DNA of 64,000 bases from Mucilaginibacter sp. 14171R-50 (GCF_010093045.1 NZ_CP048115.1:868001-932000); one strand, 5' to 3'; counted from the stretch's first letter, positions 34,039-42,947 are shown. Notes: generated by a model not told the origin, from the sequence alone. Made by a program: numbers and translations.

Positions 34039-34971
34039 CGGGAGGGTATACACGTTTTTGCCCCGGCTACAGTGGCTAACGTAGTTTGCGGATTTGATGT
34101 ACTTGGCTTTGCTGTGAACGAACCCGGAGACGAGGTGATTATGCGCATGACCAACAAGCCCGGTATCACAATCAGTAAAATTACCGGTGATGATGGCCGC
34201 CTGCCGCTTAACCCGGCTAAAAACACCGTTAGCGTAAGCGTACAACATTATCTGCAAAGCATCGATAGGTTAGACGTTGGGGTAGATATAGAATTGCACA
34301 AAAAAATGCCGATAGGCAGTGGCCTGGGTTCCAGTTCGGCCAGTACGGTTGCCGGTTTGTTTGCCATCAAAACGCTATTGGGCGATGATGCCGACCCATC
34401 TACCCTGTTGCCTTTTGCCATGAAAGGCGAGGAGATGGCTTGCGGGCATGGCCATGCAGATAACGTTGCCCCTGCTTTACTGGGCGGCTTTGTATTGATA
34501 CGCAGTTACGAACCCTTGGATTTAGTGCGTTTGCCACACCCGGCGGGCCTATGGTGCGCAATTGTATTTCCGGATGTGGATGTGCCAACCCGCGAAGCCC
34601 GGCAGATCATCCGAAAAAACATTCAGATGAAGGATGCTGTAACCCAGTGGGGTAACATAGCAGGTTTGGTAAGCGGCTTGTTTCTGCAGGATCTCGATCT
34701 GATAGGCCGCAGTATGAAGGACGTTTTGGTTGAGCCGGTACGGAGTATGCTCATCCCCGATTTTTACCTGATGCGCCAAATGGCTATGGAACTCGGCGCG
34801 GTAAGTTTCGGCATTTCCGGCTCTGGCCCGTCCGTATTCGCGTTCACCCGCGATGAGGAAACCGCCAGGCGTATCACTGCTAAATTACAGCAGCATTTAA
34901 CCAATATAAAAATTGGCTCCAACGGTTATGTATCAACCATAAATGATGCCGGGCCGAGGGTTTTGGGATAA
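33979..34971 (+). CDS. thrB: Homoserine kinase with repeat-encoded N-terminus
   Basis: This GHMP kinase phosphorylates homoserine. From ATG 33979 it has 330 residues; family homology starts only at ~25 (HVFAPATVANVVCGFDVLG). The ATP-binding loop is MPIGSGLGSSSAS (~108-120). Residues ~15-23 (SLPSGGREG) come from the right arm of a dispersed inverted repeat, and no ATG, GTG or TTG lies between that arm and the homologous part. The repeat therefore seems to supply part of the protein. It lies between thrA (44-nt gap) and thrC. Confidence 0.93.
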   Translation: MENLKEILQSSPSKSLPSGGREGIHVFAPATVANVVCGFDVLGFAVNEPGDEVIMRMTNKPGITISKITGDDGRLPLNPAKNTVSVSVQHYLQSIDRLDVGVDIELHKKMPIGSGLGSSSASTVAGLFAIKTLLGDDADPSTLLPFAMKGEEMACGHGHADNVAPALLGGFVLIRSYEPLDLVRLPHPAGLWCAIVFPDVDVPTREARQIIRKNIQMKDAVTQWGNIAGLVSGLFLQDLDLIGRSMKDVLVEPVRSMLIPDFYLMRQMAMELGAVSFGISGSGPSVFAFTRDEETARRITAKLQQHLTNIKIGSNGYVSTINDAGPRVLG

Positions 34972-34977
34972 ACCTAA

Positions 34978-35066
34978 TTTCGAATTTCGGATTTACAACT
35001 TCGAATTTCGAACAGTATTAATATGAACTTTAAAAATCCGAAATCGAACATTCGGAATCCGAAATC
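34978..35066. repeat. Inverted repeat (TTTCGAATTTCGG words) between thrB and thrC
   Basis: A TTTCGAATTTCGGATTT arm starts at 34978 and an opposing AAATCCGAAATCGAA arm at 35034. A second, weaker pair of the same words lies around 35000-35066. The element covers almost the entire 98-nt gap and ends at the thrC ATG. Confidence 0.55.
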
Positions 35067-35069
35067 AAA

Positions 35070-36380
35070 ATGAAATTCTACAGCACTAACAATACAGATC
35101 TAAGAGTTGGTTTTAAAGAGGCGGTTTTTAATAGTATGCCGCAGGATAAAGGCTTATATATGCCGGTAGAGATACCCCGCCTTGATAATAAGTTTTTGAA
35201 CAACCTTGATCAATACACCCTGCCCGAGATAGCTTTTCATGTGTCGCAAAATCTTTTGGGCAATGACATCCCTGCCGACGACCTCAAAACCATTATCCAC
35301 GACGCCATCAACTTTTACGCGCCTGTTGTAAAACTGGAAGATAAGGTTTACGTGCTGGAGCTCTTCCATGGGCCATCGCTGGCGTTTAAAGATTTTGGCG
35401 CGCGCTTTATGAGCCGGGTGATGAGTTACTTTTTAGAAGCAGGCGAAAAACAACTCGATGTTTTAGTGGCAACATCGGGCGATACCGGCGGCGCAGTTGC
35501 TCTGGGGTTTTTAGGGGTACCCAATACCCAGGTGACTATTCTGTACCCGAAAGGCAAGGTAAGTAACATACAAGAACTGCAGCTCACCACAAATGGCCAA
35601 AACATCCGTGCACTGGAAATTGATGGCACATTTGACGATTGCCAGGCGCTGGTTAAACAAGCGTTTACCGATCAGGAGCTGAATGAAAAGCTTCGTTTAA
35701 CATCGGCTAACTCCATTAACATCGCACGGCTTATACCACAAACATTCTATTACTTTAATGCTTACGCACAATTACTTCGCGAAGGCATCAGTAAGGTAGT
35801 GTTCGCGGTACCAAGCGGCAACTTTGGCAATATAGGTGCAGGCTTGCTTGCCTGGAAAATGGGTTTACCTGTCGGGCAATTTATTGCTGCTACCAACGCT
35901 AACGATACCGTCCCGTCGTTCCTTAAAACAGGTGTATATCAGCCAAAAACGTCAATAGCTACGCTCTCAAACGCTATGGATGTGGGTAACCCAAGCAATT
36001 GGGTACGTATTGCCGACCTGTTTAAAGACGAACCCGAGGCGCTTAAAAAGCTAATTGTTGGCTATACTTATAACGACGAAGAAACATTGCAGGCCATAAG
36101 CGATATTTCAAAAAAATATAATTATGTAGTATGCCCGCATACTGCTATTGCCTGGAAAGCGCTAAGGGCCTATCAGGATGAGCAGAATGCCAAAGATACC
36201 GCCGGTGTTTTCTTATCAACCGCCCATCCCTGCAAATTCCCCGATGTGTTTACACAGGATGTAGCCGGTAAAATAGCAATACCACAGCAGGTTAAAGACC
36301 TTGAGAAAAAACCGCGCCGTGCAACAAGCTTAAGCACAAGCTTCGAGGAACTGAAAACCTATTTGTTACATAATGTGTAA
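35070..36380 (+). CDS. thrC: Threonine synthase
   Basis: This PLP enzyme converts O-phosphohomoserine to threonine. The 436 residues start MKFYSTNN; the PLP lysine is in SLAFKDFGARFM, followed by ATSGDTGGAVA, the phosphate and cofactor contact. PSGNFGNIGAG is also conserved. The length matches the bacterial (ThrC1-like) form. Third enzyme of the operon. The next gene starts within its last codons. Confidence 0.97.
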   Translation: MKFYSTNNTDLRVGFKEAVFNSMPQDKGLYMPVEIPRLDNKFLNNLDQYTLPEIAFHVSQNLLGNDIPADDLKTIIHDAINFYAPVVKLEDKVYVLELFHGPSLAFKDFGARFMSRVMSYFLEAGEKQLDVLVATSGDTGGAVALGFLGVPNTQVTILYPKGKVSNIQELQLTTNGQNIRALEIDGTFDDCQALVKQAFTDQELNEKLRLTSANSINIARLIPQTFYYFNAYAQLLREGISKVVFAVPSGNFGNIGAGLLAWKMGLPVGQFIAATNANDTVPSFLKTGVYQPKTSIATLSNAMDVGNPSNWVRIADLFKDEPEALKKLIVGYTYNDEETLQAISDISKKYNYVVCPHTAIAWKALRAYQDEQNAKDTAGVFLSTAHPCKFPDVFTQDVAGKIAIPQQVKDLEKKPRRATSLSTSFEELKTYLLHNV

Positions 36381-36849
36381 TGTTGAACACGTTAATGATT
36401 TAACAGCGCAGGAAAAGGACAACCTCTTGAGCATCTGGAACGCCGAGTACCCTACAAGGCTGTGTATGCCCGGCATAACAGAATTTAACGATTACTTAGG
36501 TACACTGATAAATCCAGACTATTTTTTATTAAAAGATAAGGATAGTGCAGTTATTGGCTGGGCCACCTTGTTTTCTGTCGGCGGCATTCGCTGCTTTTTT
36601 ATCATGCTGAAGGGGGCTTGGCATGGCAGAGGGTATGGTACACAATTATTAAATGCCTTAAAGGCCAGGGAAGACACCCTTTTTGGCTGGGCTGTTGACC
36701 ATGATAATGATGTTAAAGCTGACGGCAGGCCTTATTTGTCGCCGATAAATTTCTACCGAAAAAACGATTTTGTTGTAAACAGCGATCTTCGTTTAGAGAC
36801 GGATGTGTTATCGGCTGTAAATATCATTTGGCGGGCAAGTGCGCCTTAA
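36373..36849 (+). CDS. GNAT-like acetyltransferase
   Basis: This 158-residue protein is of the GCN5-related acyltransferase fold. The acetyl-CoA loop is HGRGYGTQLLNAL, close to R/Q-x-x-G-x-G/A, and IRCFFIMLKG is the preceding strand. Its ATG overlaps the thrC stop by 8 nt, implying translational coupling with the threonine operon. Target unknown; a link to threonine metabolism is only positional. A 10-bp hairpin follows. Confidence 0.75.
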   Translation: MCNVEHVNDLTAQEKDNLLSIWNAEYPTRLCMPGITEFNDYLGTLINPDYFLLKDKDSAVIGWATLFSVGGIRCFFIMLKGAWHGRGYGTQLLNALKAREDTLFGWAVDHDNDVKADGRPYLSPINFYRKNDFVVNSDLRLETDVLSAVNIIWRASAP

Positions 36850-36853
36850 CTGT

Positions 36854-36878
36854 AACAATGTAAAATAATTACATTGTT
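36854..36878 (+). terminator. Hairpin after the threonine operon
   Basis: AACAATGTAA (36854-36863) pairs with TTACATTGTT (36869-36878) around a 5-nt loop. It is A/T-rich and only a few T follow, so it is a weak terminator candidate. Confidence 0.45.
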
Positions 36879-36920
36879 TAAAAGGATTTAAAGGATATTT
36901 GCTAAGTAATACTAAATAAT

Positions 36921-37313
36921 ATGATCCGCCCCCGACACATCAATCTATATATCATTTTCATGCTGATGGCAGCCATGCTGGCAAGCTGCACCTACAAACA
37001 AAAGTTTGAACGGAAAGGATGGAATGAGGGCGATGGACTTACCTTCCCGAGGCGCAACCTGATGGTGGAGGACCTGCTTGCTACCCATAAATTGGTTGGC
37101 CTTAAATTCAATAATATTGTGGGTATGCTTCATTACCCGGATCGCTTTAGTCGCGACAGCCTTAGCTTTCATTATGAGATAATACGTAAAATGAGCGGAA
37201 TTGATACGCTGTATACCAAAAACCTGGTTTTCACCATGACCAAAGATTCAGTTATCACCGCCGTTAAGGTTACCGAACGAGATTATAAAGAGGAGAAGGA
37301 AAATAAAAAGTGA
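36921..37313 (+). CDS. Small predicted lipoprotein, unknown function
   Basis: This 130-residue protein has a leader with lipobox LASC (Cys23) and a mature part with no family I know. The C-terminus is very rich in Lys and Glu. Its TGA stop overlaps the GTG start of the next gene (GTGA), so the two are translationally coupled. A gap of 71 nt separates it from the GNAT gene. Confidence 0.68.
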   Translation: MIRPRHINLYIIFMLMAAMLASCTYKQKFERKGWNEGDGLTFPRRNLMVEDLLATHKLVGLKFNNIVGMLHYPDRFSRDSLSFHYEIIRKMSGIDTLYTKNLVFTMTKDSVITAVKVTERDYKEEKENKK

Positions 37314-37915
37314 CCGATACCATCATATTCGACCTCGGAGCAGTACTTATCGACTGGAACCCGCAATATCTTTACCGGAAGCTATTTGCCGACGAGCGGG
37401 ATATGCTACATTTTCTGGCCAATATTACCACGCCTGATTGGAACGAGGAACAGGATGCCGGCCGGCCCCTGCAAGAAGGCACATCGCTATTGGTTCAGCA
37501 GCATCCACAGCACGAGGCCAATATCCGCGCATTTTACGGCCGTTGGGATGAGATGCTGGGCGATGCCATTGAGGGTACCGTTGAAATATTTGAGCAGCTA
37601 AAAAACACCAACAGGTATAAGATATACGCGCTCACCAATTGGTCGGCAGAAACGTTTCCGGTTGCTTTGGAGCGGTACGATTTTTTAAACTGGTTTGACG
37701 ATATTGTTGTTTCGGGCACCGAAAAGATGCGTAAGCCTAATCCTGCCTTTTATCAATTACTGTTACAAAGGCACAATGTTAAAGCCCAAAACGCATTGTT
37801 TATTGATGATAACCTGCGCAATGTATTGGCGGCACAAAAACTCGGTATTCAATCTATTCATTTTAATTCGCCGCAGCAACTAAAAACCGAATTAGAAAAT
37901 TTAAAGATTATTTAA
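37310..37915 (+). CDS. HAD-superfamily phosphatase (YihX-like)
   Basis: This 201-residue hydrolase belongs to HAD subfamily IA, variant 3. Motif I is IIFDLGAVLID, with Asp8 as nucleophile; the usual second Asp is replaced by Gly, as I recall for YihX-like sugar phosphatases. Motif II is ALTNWSAE, motif III KMRKPNPAF and motif IV FIDDNLRNV. The start is GTG at 37310, overlapping the lipoprotein stop. The substrate is probably a small phosphate ester; it is not determined. Confidence 0.85.
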   Translation: MTDTIIFDLGAVLIDWNPQYLYRKLFADERDMLHFLANITTPDWNEEQDAGRPLQEGTSLLVQQHPQHEANIRAFYGRWDEMLGDAIEGTVEIFEQLKNTNRYKIYALTNWSAETFPVALERYDFLNWFDDIVVSGTEKMRKPNPAFYQLLLQRHNVKAQNALFIDDNLRNVLAAQKLGIQSIHFNSPQQLKTELENLKII

Positions 37916-37997
37916 GCAGGGGCACAACGAAGACAGTTATGCTAAAACGCAAAGCCTGCTCGCAAGATCAGTAGTCGGCACTGCGGGTTAACACCTT

Positions 37998-38029
37998 AAA
38001 AAGCGAAAGCCCCGCTAACAAGGCGGGGC
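37998..38029 (-). terminator. Terminator of the TonB receptor unit
   Basis: GCCCCGC (38009-38015) pairs with GCGGGGC (38023-38029). On the minus strand the stem is followed by TTTCGCTTTTT. It lies 28 nt beyond the receptor stop codon. Confidence 0.8.
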
Positions 38030-38056
38030 GATCTTTCTAACTAAACTAACTAATAA

Positions 38057-40357
38057 TTATTTATTGGTCCCGAATGGGATATATACCCCAAACGTGATGT
38101 TACGGCCCATATTGTAAACACCATAAGTTGGGTCTTCCTGGCTGTATCTGCCCGGCCTTAAGCGGCTCAAGGCATCGTAATAAGCCTTGTTGGTAAGGTT
38201 GGTGCCCGATACATAAAGTTTAAGCGGTTGCCTGCCTACATTAAAGGTTGCACCTACGCCGGCATTTAACAAAGTGTAGCCATCGGCAGGTGTTTCAAAA
38301 GTGGCATCGATGCGGCTTTGCTTAAAATAGTTATCAATGCCTGCATATAGATAAAAATCCTTTAAGCCTTTTATCTTAGGCTCAAAGCGCAGGGTATTAT
38401 GCAAAGTGCCGGCCGGTATTAAAGGCAAGGGCCTGTCAAAACTGATATTGCTTGCACGGGTATAGCTAAAGGTGTTTTCAAAGTGGATAAAAGATACCGG
38501 GTGTAAAGTTAAATTACCCTCAAAACCATACAGGTTAGCATTTACCTGGCCGTAGCGGTAGGCATCGTAATCTCTTGGTAAACCGGTTTGTTCATCAATA
38601 ACTGTTACCTGCTCTTTATTAGTGTTTGATGCATAAATATAATTGCGTATATAGTTTTCGTATAGCCCAAAGCTCCCCGTTACAACACCAGATCCATACT
38701 CTAAAGTCGCATCTGTTTGGTAGCTGCGTTCGGGGCTAAGGTTGGCGTTGCCTATCTCGTAACGGCTTGTCCCTTCATGTACGCCGTTTGAGCCGAGCTC
38801 GGCAGGGTTTGGCGCGCGAAATGCAGAACCGGCATTGGCCTTAAAGCTTAATACTTCATTAAAAATATGGGTGTATCCCAAGGCCCCGCTTACGTTAGAG
38901 AATTTATTATCAAACCCTGTAAAAATCGTATTGCCGTCCTCATCGTTTTGTGCCTTGCCTTTGTTTTTAATATAGTCGAACCTTGCACCTGCGCTAAAGG
39001 TATTTCGCCCCCACGCTTTTTTAGCATATATAAAGGCGCCGTTGCTATATTCATCATAAGCTGGTATCAGCAGTTCCTGGCCCAGGTTAACGCTATGGCC
39101 AATGCTACTGCTTAAGCCGATGACCGGGTGCCACCCATTGCCCTCGGGCAGGTAATATTTGGCGTCCAGCGAGTAGGTGTTCATGTCAAAAAACAACGAA
39201 GGTGTAGGGCTGTCTTCTAACTCGCGGCGCTGATTTTTCTGATAGCCAAGGTCTAACTTTAATGAGCTCGACCCGAAAAGGAAGTTGTTATTTACCGCTA
39301 TTTTATAATGACGGATATCCTGGCGGGGGTACTCTAAAGTGCGGCTGGTGCTGTTGTTATATAACGGATCGCCGGGCTCGGCATCATAAAAACCGATATT
39401 ATTTTTAAAATAAGAAAAGTTTACGTGCGAATAGCCCCAGGCTTTGTTGAGGCCGAACATACCGCTTACATTGGTTTGATTAAACCCGCTGTTAATATAG
39501 CGGCCGGCGGGTGTGTTAAATGAGTAAGCGTTTTGATAAGTGCCCCGGCCGCGCCAAACAAAACCATTTTGGTTACCACTTAACATTACCGATGTATTAC
39601 TTAACCCATTATTACTCGAGTAATTGGTCAAAAATTCGCCCTGTATGTTTCCTTCTGCCGGTGTTGGCGGGTCGATAACATTGATAACGCCTCCCAGCGC
39701 GTCTGAACCATACTGCAACGATGCCGCGCCGCGTAAAACCTCTACGCGCCCGGCCGAGAACTGGTCCATCTCTATGCCATGCTCATCGCCCCATTGCTGG
39801 CCCTGCTGCTTAACACCGTCGTTAAGTGTAACTACCCGGTTATAGCTTAAACCACGTATCACGGGCTTGGATATGGCCTGACTGGTGGTTATCTGGCCTA
39901 CTCCGGGCACCTGCCTTGCCAGCGCGTCAATTAAATTGGTTGACGAACCCTGCAGCTGTTCTTTACTAACTACCGATGCCGAAGTGCTGTTGCTGCGGCT
40001 GCCGGCCGTAATAGGTGTACCGGTTATAACCACCTCGTGCGATTCGATTACACTGGGCTGCAAAGCGAATATCATAGGTGCTGTCGACGAAAAATCGACC
40101 GTTTGCGTTAATGTTTTATAACTAAGATATTGTACCTGTACCACAAAGCGGCCTTTGGTAGGTATCGATTTAATAACAAATTCGCCGTTTACATTAGTGG
40201 CGACAGCTATATGAAGGTCGGGGATGCTGACCGTAGCGCCAATAAGTCCTTCGTTGGTTTTGGCGTCAACAACTTTACCCTTAAAATCTATGACATCGGC
40301 AAATGCAGCAAATTGAAAGAATAATAATATAAAGCAATAAACAAGCTTAAGTTTCAT
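38057..40357 (-). CDS. TonB-dependent outer-membrane receptor
   Basis: This 766-residue receptor has a signal peptide (~1-20), a carboxypeptidase-regulatory-like domain (~23-100), a plug domain (~110-230) and a 22-strand-type barrel ending in a short aromatic-rich strand (NITFGVYIPFG). The plug stretch QQGQQWGDEHGIE is reminiscent of zinc/copper receptors such as ZnuD, although this is from memory. The gene at 40749 upstream encodes a Cys/His-rich exported protein, which supports a metal substrate. Own terminator downstream. Confidence 0.9.
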   Translation of the reverse strand: MKLKLVYCFILLFFQFAAFADVIDFKGKVVDAKTNEGLIGATVSIPDLHIAVATNVNGEFVIKSIPTKGRFVVQVQYLSYKTLTQTVDFSSTAPMIFALQPSVIESHEVVITGTPITAGSRSNSTSASVVSKEQLQGSSTNLIDALARQVPGVGQITTSQAISKPVIRGLSYNRVVTLNDGVKQQGQQWGDEHGIEMDQFSAGRVEVLRGAASLQYGSDALGGVINVIDPPTPAEGNIQGEFLTNYSSNNGLSNTSVMLSGNQNGFVWRGRGTYQNAYSFNTPAGRYINSGFNQTNVSGMFGLNKAWGYSHVNFSYFKNNIGFYDAEPGDPLYNNSTSRTLEYPRQDIRHYKIAVNNNFLFGSSSLKLDLGYQKNQRRELEDSPTPSLFFDMNTYSLDAKYYLPEGNGWHPVIGLSSSIGHSVNLGQELLIPAYDEYSNGAFIYAKKAWGRNTFSAGARFDYIKNKGKAQNDEDGNTIFTGFDNKFSNVSGALGYTHIFNEVLSFKANAGSAFRAPNPAELGSNGVHEGTSRYEIGNANLSPERSYQTDATLEYGSGVVTGSFGLYENYIRNYIYASNTNKEQVTVIDEQTGLPRDYDAYRYGQVNANLYGFEGNLTLHPVSFIHFENTFSYTRASNISFDRPLPLIPAGTLHNTLRFEPKIKGLKDFYLYAGIDNYFKQSRIDATFETPADGYTLLNAGVGATFNVGRQPLKLYVSGTNLTNKAYYDALSRLRPGRYSQEDPTYGVYNMGRNITFGVYIPFGTNK

Positions 40358-40419
40358 AATAATAAATTAAAAAATACAAGGAAATGCTGAAAAAAGCAGC
40401 GTTTGATTGGTTATAATTA

Positions 40420-40749
40420 TTATGAAATTACAGGCGGTGCACGGCCAGGCGAAAGTATTAAGGCAATGCTTTTAAAGTCGTATTCAAAAGTTACAAAAGC
40501 GTAGTCCGTGCCTGAAAAAGAAGTGTGGGAGGTATGGCTTGTCAGCGCCATGCTGTTATGATGCATGGCATCGCATAGCTGGCACTTTTCTGTTATGCTT
40601 TGTTTAGCCGTGTTATGACAGTCGTGGCAACTTGCTTCGTGCGCTGCTTTTAATATAGGATGCTGATGGGCAAATACCATATATTGCCCTGCTATAAAAC
40701 AGAACATGAGCGCCCAGGCGCAAAAAATATGATATTTACTTTTTTTCAA
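40420..40749 (-). CDS. Cys/His-rich exported small protein
   Basis: This protein is 109 residues from a TTG at 40749 (KKSKYHIFCAWALMF is a good signal peptide). A TTG at 40824 would add 25 residues that put a second hydrophobic stretch ahead. The mature part has many potential metal ligands in ~25 residues: SCHDCHNT, KCQLCDAMHHN and later SHTSHTS. Such spacing suggests Zn or Cu binding, and DUF2946-type proteins look alike. It sits 62 nt upstream of the TonB receptor on the same strand, so they are probably co-transcribed. Function unproven. Confidence 0.7.
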   Translation of the reverse strand: MKKSKYHIFCAWALMFCFIAGQYMVFAHQHPILKAAHEASCHDCHNTAKQSITEKCQLCDAMHHNSMALTSHTSHTSFSGTDYAFVTFEYDFKSIALILSPGRAPPVIS

Positions 40750-40873
40750 AACCAACGCATGTTTTGGTAGTACGCTTGCAAAAATAATTAATAATATGCT
40801 AAACGTGTTTTTAAAACGTAACAATGTTGTTAATTGTATGTCATCAAAAAAAGGTTTAACGGTATCGCATCTG

Positions 40874-40881
40874 TATATTTG
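40874..40881 (+). promoter_or_regulatory. -7 element with near-leaderless start
   Basis: TATATTTG is an exact match and ends 6 nt before the ATG at 40887. Confidence 0.55.
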
Positions 40882-40886
40882 CCGGT

Positions 40887-41240
40887 ATGAAACCTGCCGA
40901 AATTAATTTGAAATGGGCCGCCCTGCAAGACCGTATTGCCACTGAGTTTGATAACGAGAAGCCGGATATTAAAGTGGTGCTGTTCCTGATAGGTGTGCAG
41001 GAACTGGGGCAGGGGCCAAAAAAATTCAGCAAGCGGCAAAAAGAAGAGCTCATGCACATTGCCAATTGCAAACTATTCAGCAAAATGGGCTTCTACGAAT
41101 TGGAAGGGCTTGACCAGGATGGTTGGCCGCATTGGAAACTTGTAAAAACCGTTCCAAATTATACTTTGCTTGAACAGGAGATGCTGATAAAATCGTTAAT
41201 AATTGATTACTTTGAAGCCGAGATGGAGTGGGAATTTTAA
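40887..41240 (+). CDS. Conserved-looking protein, unknown function
   Basis: This 117-residue soluble protein is acidic at the C-terminus (YFEAEMEWEF). No motif or family is recognised; the central part (KVVLFLIGVQELGQG, then KEELMHIANCKL) is well ordered, with helices and one strand. The codon use matches its neighbours, and an exact -7 box precedes it by 6 nt. The cyclophilin gene starts 18 nt downstream, so the two share a transcript. Confidence 0.7.
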   Translation: MKPAEINLKWAALQDRIATEFDNEKPDIKVVLFLIGVQELGQGPKKFSKRQKEELMHIANCKLFSKMGFYELEGLDQDGWPHWKLVKTVPNYTLLEQEMLIKSLIIDYFEAEMEWEF

Positions 41241-41258
41241 CCTTGACAACCTAAACAA

Positions 41259-41969
41259 ATGAAAAAGATATCTATTCTGTTAGTATTATTGCTTACCATA
41301 GCTACTGCGTTTGCTAAACCGCCCAAAAACCAATACGTACGTATAAAAACCAGCTACGGCAATGTTATCATTCGCTTATATAATCAAACGCCTTTACACC
41401 GGGATAACTTTATAAAGCTTGCTAAGCAGGGCTTTTATAACGGCACGTTGTTTCACAGGGTGATACAAAACTTTATGATACAGGGCGGCGACCCCGATTC
41501 GCGTGATACCGCTAAAAACAAACCCGGCGCAGAGCTAGGCAACGGCGACCTTAAATATACCGTGCCAGCCGAGTTCAGGGATAGCCTGTTCCATAAACGC
41601 GGGGTGCTGGCCGCAGCGCGCGACGATAATCCCGCCAAAGCATCAAGCGCCTGCCAGTTTTATATTGTAGAAGGAAAGCGCTGGACAGCCGGTAAATTGG
41701 ATACACTTGAAAATACCCGGCTAAAAGGGCGCAAAATACCCGTATGGCAGCGCGATATTTACACCACCGTTGGTGGCGTGCCACACCTTGACCAAAACTA
41801 TACCGTTTATGGCGAAGTGGTAAGCGGTATTGATATGGTTGATCTGATTGCAGCTGTTAAAAAAGACGAACGCGACAGGCCAATAACCGATATCCCGATG
41901 ACTGTTGAGGTACTAAGCAAAAAGGAGTGTAAGCAGTTGGATAAGCTGTTATGGCCAGACGCTAAATAA
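41259..41969 (+). CDS. Exported cyclophilin-type peptidyl-prolyl isomerase
   Basis: This 236-residue protein has a signal peptide (~1-19) and a cyclophilin domain (~25-225). LFHRVIQNFMIQGGDP is the conserved strand holding the catalytic arginine, and ACQFYIVEG follows. An insertion around residue 125-185 is longer than in human-type cyclophilins. It should catalyse proline isomerisation of envelope proteins in the periplasm. Co-transcribed with the gene at 40887. Confidence 0.93.
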   Translation: MKKISILLVLLLTIATAFAKPPKNQYVRIKTSYGNVIIRLYNQTPLHRDNFIKLAKQGFYNGTLFHRVIQNFMIQGGDPDSRDTAKNKPGAELGNGDLKYTVPAEFRDSLFHKRGVLAAARDDNPAKASSACQFYIVEGKRWTAGKLDTLENTRLKGRKIPVWQRDIYTTVGGVPHLDQNYTVYGEVVSGIDMVDLIAAVKKDERDRPITDIPMTVEVLSKKECKQLDKLLWPDAK

Positions 41970-41975
41970 ACCAAA

Positions 41976-42038
41976 TGTCAGTCTGAGCCTGTCGAAGACT
42001 TATTAAAGCGACTAATGGTTCGACAAGCTCACCATGAC
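41976..42038. repeat. TGAGCxTGTCGAA inverted repeat
   Basis: The left arm (41976-41998) and right arm (42016-42038) are reverse complements at 18 of 23 positions with the core TGAGCnTGTCGAA. This word is a frequent dispersed motif in many bacterial genomes (from memory). It fills the gap between the cyclophilin gene and xth, ending 11 nt before the xth ATG. Confidence 0.7.
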
Positions 42039-42049
42039 ATATTAAAAAC

Positions 42050-42817
42050 ATGAAGATAATTACCTACAACGTTAATGGCATCCGTTCGGCGATAAACAAA
42101 AACTGGCTGGCCTGGCTGCAGGCAACAGATGCCGATGTAGTTTGCCTGCAGGAAATTAAGGCTACACCCGATGTAATAAAAGAGCTTGGTCTGGTAGATG
42201 ATATGGGATATCAGCACTTTTGGTTCCCGGCCGAAAAAAAAGGGTATAGCGGCACTGCCATTTTTACCAAATACTTGCCCAACCATATAGAATACGGATG
42301 CGGCATTCCTGATTTTGACCGCGAGGGCCGTTGTATCCGTGTAGACTTTGATGAGGTGTCGGTAATGAGCGCTTATTTCCCCTCCGGCTCAAGCGGGGAT
42401 GATAGGCAGATATTTAAATATCGCTTTCTGGACGAGTTTGGCAAATATCTTACCCTGCTAAAGGTTACGCATCCAAATTTGGTTATCTGCGGCGATTATA
42501 ATATTTGCCACCGGCCAATTGATATTCACAATCCAAAATCAAACGCCAACTCGTCCGGCTTTTTACCCGAAGAGCGCGAGTGGATGGAGAACTTTATTGA
42601 GTCGGGATTTGTAGACACCTTCAGACACTGTAACCAGGAGCCGCATAATTACACGTGGTGGAGCTTTCGAGCCAATGCCCGCGCCAAAAACCTGGGCTGG
42701 CGTATTGATTATGCCATGGTAAGTAAAGAACTGGAAAGTAACATTAAACGCTGCGCTATATTGCCCGAAGCGAAACACTCTGACCATTGCCCGGTATTGC
42801 TGGAACTCGAGTTTTAA
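42050..42817 (+). CDS. xth: Exodeoxyribonuclease III
   Basis: This AP endonuclease / 3'-5' exonuclease acts in base excision repair. The 255 residues are standard. Catalytic motifs: YNVNGIRSA (start), CLQEIKA with the metal-binding Glu, CGDYNICH, WRIDYAMVS and HSDHCPV with the catalytic Asp-His pair. Monocistronic; it is convergent with efp, with a 198-nt gap holding a degraded TGAAGGGG word and a long hairpin. Confidence 0.96.
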   Translation: MKIITYNVNGIRSAINKNWLAWLQATDADVVCLQEIKATPDVIKELGLVDDMGYQHFWFPAEKKGYSGTAIFTKYLPNHIEYGCGIPDFDREGRCIRVDFDEVSVMSAYFPSGSSGDDRQIFKYRFLDEFGKYLTLLKVTHPNLVICGDYNICHRPIDIHNPKSNANSSGFLPEEREWMENFIESGFVDTFRHCNQEPHNYTWWSFRANARAKNLGWRIDYAMVSKELESNIKRCAILPEAKHSDHCPVLLELEF

Positions 42818-42947
42818 CCCTTGAAGGGGAATAGGAACAATATGATTCTCCCGCAGGTCATTACTAGGCACCAGGCAATCTATTGATGGACAGGCCAGCG
42901 ACAAGCATGTCGAAGATTGCCATATCGCTGCGCTTCTCGCAATACAT

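Noticed and set aside
40749..40824. Longer version of the Cys/His-rich protein
   Set aside because: The extra 25 residues begin at another TTG and place a second hydrophobic segment before the signal peptide; the shorter form is a more normal exported protein.
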